Assembly: GCA_930367215.1 (NCBI GenBank)
Contig: OV884058.1
Location: forward strand, 223,242,208 to 223,306,207
DNA length: 64,000 nt
Reading direction: 5' to 3'
From: Pollenia angustigena
Lineage: Eukaryota; Arthropoda; Insecta; Diptera; Polleniidae
The notes under the pieces are model-generated. The model ran no database searches and was not told where the DNA came from. It saw only the letters and a list, made by a program, of their open reading frames with translations. The translations under genes and the position numbers were made by a program. Of the stretch, positions 58,446 to 64,000 are shown piece after piece (position 1 is the first letter of the stretch; every line of letters starts with the position of its first letter).

Positions 58446-59657
58446 TAGGCTGTTGATTAGATTGCTTGCATAGCCTGTATTTGTTTATTACCCTCGGCTA
58501 GAATATTCGCAAGAGTCCGCAAAGACATTTAATCAAACAACCCTGGATCTTTTGAGAGCCTATTTGACCATATCTCGATTTAAAGATTTGTTTACTTTTT
58601 GATATATTCGGGCATGTTCTCGAAATCGAAAAGAAGTGAAATTGAAATCGAACGAGATTTTAACTACAATTATTTACAAAATGTTCGCATTTTTTTCTGG
58701 TTTTAGGAGATTTTCTTAAAAAGCTAATTGGTGCTCCAAAAATTAAAAAGATAAAATGGAATATTTTTACGAATTTTTAATACAGAGTCGCTTTAAAAAT
58801 TTACTCGATTCTAAATCCACTTCATTTCGATTTCATTTTTTCCAAAATATATTTTACACGATTAAAACGAATATTACTTTTTGAAATTTATACGTTACTT
58901 AAAAAAAAGGGCTGTTGGTTGAAAACCATTGGAAAATCTAATTAAAAACGATCCATCTAAATATTAAACACCCACACTATTGCACTTACATCCATTACAA
59001 AACTTTTTTGAAATATGAATGCGCAAAGTATCGTAAACTAAATAAGATTAAGACCATCACACCCATTTTCAATTGTAAAATACCATTCTGACACACACAA
59101 ACACAAACAACACAGATAGTAATTCTGACAGATTGACAGGCTAGTAGTTTTAGAGGCCAATTGAAGCAACATTCCTACATTGTTAGGTACATGTGTGTTT
59201 TTTACGGCCGTCTGTCCGTTTGTCGGTTTTAATGTCAGTATGTTTAAAAATTGTATAGAAATATGCCTGCCCTCCTCTGAAGAAGATATTTTCAGTACAA
59301 TTTTTGTTATTCTTCTCTCTTAAATCGTTTTATTTTAAAAGGCTTTTAAGTTGTTGTAATTGCTGTTATTGGGGTTGTTGTTGGTGTTGTCTGGCTGTTG
59401 TTGACTTTTGACTATTGCCAGTTTTCATTGTTGTTGTTATATTTATTATTTTTCTTAAAATTATTTATGTGTTTTTGTAGTTGTTGTTGTGTTTCTCATT
59501 CATTTTATTTATTAAAAGTTTGCAATTCGTTCTGTTCTGTTTGTTGTAATAAATGAATTTAGTGTGTTGTTAATTTTATATTTATTCTTCTTCTATGTCC
59601 ATTATTTGTATTTTATATCTATGATGATGTTCGAATGTAAATGTATTTGTATATAAT
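58446..59657. other. AT-rich spacer
   Basis: A possible weak inverted-repeat element at about 58605-58850 (GAAATCGAAA... / TTTCGATTTCATT). GTTGTTG-rich at 59350-59480. No gene supported. Confidence 0.35.
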
Positions 59658-59659
59658 TA

Positions 59660-60022
59660 CCCTGCAAATAATAGGACCAGTCCAAACACGCGTGTAACGA
59701 GTACCCCACAAGGGACCCGGACTAGTCCAAAAGTAACCCAAACGTATGGAAAAACATGGTCTATTTAACATTACGATGTCCTAGGTCAGGACCATATAAC
59801 CCACCTTTAGTATAGTTTTAAAACTACTCCATGGTGTACTCAAGAGGATAAGTTTTGAAGTCGTTTAAAAATGAAAGCATGTCGTTAAAAAACGAAGACA
59901 TGTCGTCTCACTACAAACACCTTTTGACAATGACATGGTCCATGCTTGCATTACATCGGACCAGTCCATGGAGTAGTCCATTTTATCAAAATGGATCAGG
60001 TGGTCCAATTTTATTTGCAGGG
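59660..60022 (-). mobile_element. MITE family A, copy 3 (inverted)
   Basis: Reverse complement of copies 1 and 2, starting CCCTGCAAATAATAGGAC and ending TTATTTGCAGGG, flanked by TA. It has only one of the tandem AGTTTTAAAACTACTCC units. Confidence 0.87.
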
Positions 60023-60024
60023 TA

Positions 60025-60925
60025 TCTGTGTATGTAACGGTGTGTAAGTATGTATGTGTAAATGTTTCTTTGTTTAATAAAAGTTGAATCTATGTATGTT
60101 TGACTTGTAGGTATGTTGGCTTTTGTGGTTTTCATGTTGTGTTGTTTTTAATAACGAGGGTAAGCTTAAAAGTGTTTTTATACTAAAATCTTATGTGTGA
60201 AACAATTACCATTTTATTTAATTAACGAAATTATTGGACAGTTTAATTCTAATAAAAAAATTTTCATACTGCCCTCGTATCTAAATACGACATAAGGTCT
60301 ATCAATGTTTATATGTTTGCTTGTATTTTTATTTCTATGCATGTTTCTACTATGTTGTAGTTCGTGTTGTTGTTATTGTATTTTGTTGTAATGTTAACGA
60401 CATTTGACTGGAGGTCGCTTTTGAAAACAATATAAAGGTGCTGTCATAATTTCATTATATCTCTCAACTTATTTTAAATAAAAAACAACAACAACTACCA
60501 CTACAACAAAAGAGATGTCAAGATAATTTAATATCCATCGTAATAATAAAAAAAAATATATAAAATAAAATTAGATAAAAAGAACATGGCATGCACGAAA
60601 ATGAGGACACAATAATTGAGGAATTAATTAATGCGATTTGTTTTACGGTTAATAGGACTAAATTGGAAACATTTTTCGATTAATTTATTATATTTTTATT
60701 TTTCTTAGTAATTCTATTTTTAAAGAATTGAAATATGAAATAAAATGTGGGAGGTTAATAAATTAAGTCAGACACATTTTTTTGAACCGGTCGCAAGATG
60801 AAAATTAAGGCATTAAAAATAATTTTATATATATAAATAGAAAATAAAACGAAGTTTTTAATTTTGTTAAATTTGGTTGGAAAAAACAGTTTTTGACAAT
60901 AATTAAAAAAATTTACTTCTTTAAA
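60025..60925. other. AT-rich spacer
   Basis: Low-complexity (TATG and GTTGTT) stretches only. Confidence 0.35.
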
Positions 60926-61790
60926 AAATAGTGATTTTTGAAAAAAGTACTTTTTATGAACAGATACTTTAAGAAAGAAGGCCCTTTTGAAAAATACCTT
61001 TGGGAAAAAGGTTCTTTTTAAATATATGTAATTTGTGAATAAGGTACTTTTTAAATAAACGTTATTTGTAAAAAAGGTACTTTTTAAGCCTAAAGACTTT
61101 TGTAAAGCTTAGTTTGAAATAACAAAAGGTAAAATTCGAAATATTGGTACTTTTGCGACCAAGAGCCTTTTTTCATTCAAACTATACAGACACTATTCCA
61201 CAGTTGCTTTTACTTTCTTTAAAATGTACTTTTTTTTAGTTTTTTTAAAAAAGTTTTTGTTTAAAGTCAAGAAGGAGCTTTTTAATAAACTTTATTAAAG
61301 CGCCCTTTTTTTGTGCTAAAGATGTTTTTTTTTGTTCAAATAATCTTTTTTAAAAAAGGTACCTTTGAGGTGCTAAAAATTAAACTAAATTGAAAAAAAA
61401 TTCTTTGTCTTAAAGCTACCTTTTGAAGTACTCTTTATTTAATAAGAGCTCGTTGGTTAATATGTGTCTGTATAATTTGAACGAAAAAGGCGCTTGGATG
61501 AAAAAATACTTAAATTTAGAAAAGTAAGTGTATATAAGTGCCACAAAAGCTATTTTAAGCTAAGTTGCATTTTAAAAAAGTTTTTTTATTTTAAATAGTA
61601 CCTTTTTCAAAACTTACATTTATTTAAAAAGTACCTTATTTCACAAAGTCATTTTTATGAGAAAACATTTTTTTAAAAGGCCTTTTTCTAAAAGTACCTT
61701 TTTTCAAAAAGTACTTTTTACAAAAACCACTACTTTTCAAAAAAGGACAGGCAATATTTTGTTGTATGGGTAATTTTCTTAAAAGTAACT
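60926..61790. repeat. Dispersed AAAAAGTACTTTTT-type tract
   Basis: A (A/T)-run plus GTAC/GGTAC plus T-run motif recurs at irregular spacing of roughly 25-60 bp. The tract resumes at 63230-64000 beyond two insertions. Confidence 0.6.
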
Positions 61791-61867
61791 TTTTAGTTTG
61801 AAATATAATTTTTTTTAAAATTATATTTTTTTTCTCTATAATTTTCGCATAAACTCCTGTCATCTTT

Positions 61868-62376
61868 CTTAAGGGCAAAATAAACCACACAAATTGCTGG
61901 GCAAGCACATCAAAATTTTACGTTTGTACAAAAATTTTGTGTTGTTAATTGGGGTCTTTGGACAAATATTTGAAGCATGTTTGTAGAAACATAAAAAAGT
62001 TTTAATATTTTGAAGACAGATTTTTGCTAAACTTTTTGTGGGGCTAGTGCTGAAGCTAAAAATGTCAGCGAAAACTTTGCAGAGCGAAGACATTAAAGAA
62101 GAAGAAGCATTAAGTTCATTTTCACTAGTAAATTCTACTTTTTTAACAGGATTGTTTGCCATCAAACTGTTCGTGGTTCACACCACTCTTTGCTCCAAAA
62201 TTGATTCCTTTTTTTATATTTCTACTCCTTTTTAAACATATAGCGAGCATTCATTGAAAACAAAACAAAAATTAAGGTTTGTACGTTATATGTTTGTGTT
62301 GTTTGTTGGCGAGAGCACTAAACAGAAAAGTGAATGTTTGCCAAGCCATTTGTGTGGTTTATTTTGCCGTTAAGGC
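61868..62376. repeat. Inverted pair of a 30-40-bp phrase
   Basis: The phrase ATTTGTGTGGTTTATTTTGC plus its CTTAAG-type flank occurs in plus orientation near 62349-62368 and inverted near 61876-61895. The frames across both read FVWFILPLR, but nothing further identifies a protein. Confidence 0.5.
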
Positions 62377-62575
62377 ATTGGCACGACGAGCCCAACACAC
62401 CAAGACTTGGGTATCTGTTCCTGGATCCCTATATCAAATATCAGCTTATGGATTACGTCAATACCGTCGTCAACCGTTGCTTGAATGAGTTCAGTTGTAA
62501 TTCCATCTCTTGGCGCCTTTTGCATTTTCTTTATTGTTCTTAATTGGCAGTGGTTTTTGAAAGTTCCTTTATTTT

Positions 62576-63230
62576 AAGGCGACCAGATTTTGAAAATAAA
62601 AATAGAGGACATAAAGAAAAAAAGTAAAAAAAATTTTTGACTTCAAGATTTTTTTTACATATTTTACAGACAAATTTACATTCCCATATTAATAAATGTA
62701 AAGAAGATTTAAAAAGAATTACGTATCGTCGGCTTAATATGCAGACCTGCGAAATCCACTTTTTAAGTAAATTGAGATTTGATGCCGTGTGGTAGAGAAA
62801 TATATGCCTCGCCGACCAGCATGTAGTTTTTCTTCAATTTGAGTCTTGAAGTGTGTCAAATCAACTATATTTTTGGTTCTCCTCTCAAGCAGTACATTTA
62901 CTTAAGTAAAATTAGTTAAAAAAAAAAAAACAACTAAACTTCAATAATCATTGCAAAAAATTATTCAAAATTGTATACTGCAAGTAGGAGTATGAACAGA
63001 ACAAGCATGGCACAACATTTTCCATACGATTGCACAGAAAAAACCGTTGATCACCGTGAAATAAAATTTGTATTTTAATTTATAAAAATAAAAGCAAATA
63101 TTGGTCATGCTTTTAAAAATAAAGAGGACAAAGATGACAGATTATGCAAGAAAGAGGACACAAATTTTATAGAGGACAGCCAGTTAAAAAAGAGGATTGT
63201 CCTCTAAAAAAGAGTACGTATGGTCACCTT
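62576..63230. mobile_element. hAT-like relic, AAGGYGACCA ends
   Basis: AAGGCGACCAGA at the left and TATGGTCACCTT at the right. AGAGGACA words follow both ends in inverted orientation (62613, 63135-63200). No coding and no clear 8-bp duplication. Confidence 0.5.
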
Positions 63231-64000
63231 ATTTATTTAAAAAGGTACTTTTTGTTAACAAATATAAATTTATTTCAATGAAAAACAATTTTTAATTAAA
63301 ATGAATATTAAATGAAACAAATTTTCCTAATTTCAAAAGTTATATCGAGTCCTTATCGCAGAAAAAGCTTAAGCGACATAGTTTTCAATTTTCGTTTTTT
63401 TCATAAATGACTGTACTGGCAACACTTGCATCATCTCCTTAAATATCATGGTCACATAAAGTGCCGTTACGATTTTACAGCAAAAACAATTTTATCTCAA
63501 GCGACAACCTTCATACAAAACTTTTATGAAATGAAATAAAAAAAACCTTCTCCTGTTAAATTTTGCTTTTGTCGCGTAAGCTTTTTTTGCGGTTATGACT
63601 CGATATATTAAAAACTTTTTAATTTAGTTTTAATATTTCCTTTTGTTTAAAAAAGTACTTTTTTTTAAAACAGCTTTTTTTGTTAAAATCTTGTGTTATT
63701 ATTTTTTTTTTAATAAAAATGCATTTTATTTGAAAAACACACTTTTTTATTTTAAAAGCCCTTTTTTCCTTAAAAATTCTAACATTTATTAGAGATTTAA
63801 CTTTTTTTTTTACCTTTGTTTCAAGTTGTTAATAGAAAAAAGGATTATTTGAACATTTTTTTTGGTTTCAAAAAAGTACTTTTTAAGATTTTTTTTGAAA
63901 ATAATACCATTCTATTGTTTTGATGAAGGTACAACAACTTTTGGAAAAAAGTACTTTTTAACAATTCATTTAAAAAGGGACTTTTGTATATTAGTATTTG
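63230..64000. repeat. AAAAAGTACTTTTT-type tract, continuation to window edge
   Basis: Same texture as 60926-61790, for example AAAAAAGTACTTTTTAACAA near 63946. It is interrupted by a MITE at 63343-63605. Confidence 0.55.
63343..63605. mobile_element. 263-bp TA-flanked MITE, TATCGAGTC ends
   Basis: TATCGAGTCCTTATCGCAGA and the inverse of TATCGAGTCATAACCGCAAA. Pairing continues through AAAGCTTA(A/C)GCGACA, about 38 bp. TA at 63341-63342 and 63606-63607. Confidence 0.8.

Noticed and set aside
62279..62543. Two overlapping 69-codon frames with FVWFILPLR
   Set aside because: One phrase is mirrored at 61.87 kb, so it is part of an inverted repeat; nothing identifies a protein.

Overview
This is AT-rich eukaryotic DNA that looks like non-coding (intergenic or intronic) sequence of a higher fly (Diptera, probably a calyptrate). 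The evidence is a roo-like BEL/Pao retrovirus-like element, Tc1/mariner, hAT, PIF- and piggyBac-type fragments, a Helitron-like end, many short inverted-repeat elements, (CAA)n/(TG)n/(TA)n microsatellites, and a fly-type dispersed repeat that starts TATACCC and ends GGGTATA with an imperfect palindrome beside the end. I found no convincing host exon and no functional RNA gene. All recognisable protein-coding potential comes from mobile elements, and only one reading frame, the BEL/Pao polyprotein, is intact.

Layout. 1-6543 is the uninterrupted Gag-Pol-Env frame of a BEL/Pao element whose 5' end lies outside the window; its 3' non-coding part or LTR follows to about 6970. 7801-10258 is a decayed RAG1/Transib-like transposase gene split by a 5'-truncated RNase H-bearing LINE with a 14-bp target duplication. 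10262-10784 is a Helitron-like repeat. 12.2-16 kb holds nested hAT/MITE material. 17.2-17.8 kb is a mariner relic. 18.2-20.5 kb is a composite inverted-repeat element with repeated CGTACGTGAC motifs. 21.8-25.3 kb holds two TATACCC repeats, one split by a 0.9-kb element and one carrying a 153-bp tandem array. 28.2-29.4 kb has a possible gag relic ending in a 3x188-bp tandem repeat. 30.1-36.3 kb is a cluster of well-bounded DNA transposons, including two hATs with 8-bp duplications and PIF-type and piggyBac-type MITEs. 37-48 kb holds more MITEs, TATACCC repeats, two tRNA-like segments and an element at 42.0-43.3 kb with a decayed unclassified transposon protein. 49.4-53.3 kb holds a second mariner relic, a hAT relic and a TA-flanked element. 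54-64 kb is spacer with further MITEs and a dispersed AAAAAGTACTTTTT motif.

The window is therefore a transposon graveyard with unusually clear insertion records. In several places an occupied and an unoccupied copy of the same site both occur here, so element ends and target duplications can be read directly. None of the DNA elements seen here has an intact transposase; the MITEs would have needed enzymes supplied from elsewhere. Family assignments come from motifs, terminal repeats and duplication lengths that I could read by eye; no database search was run.
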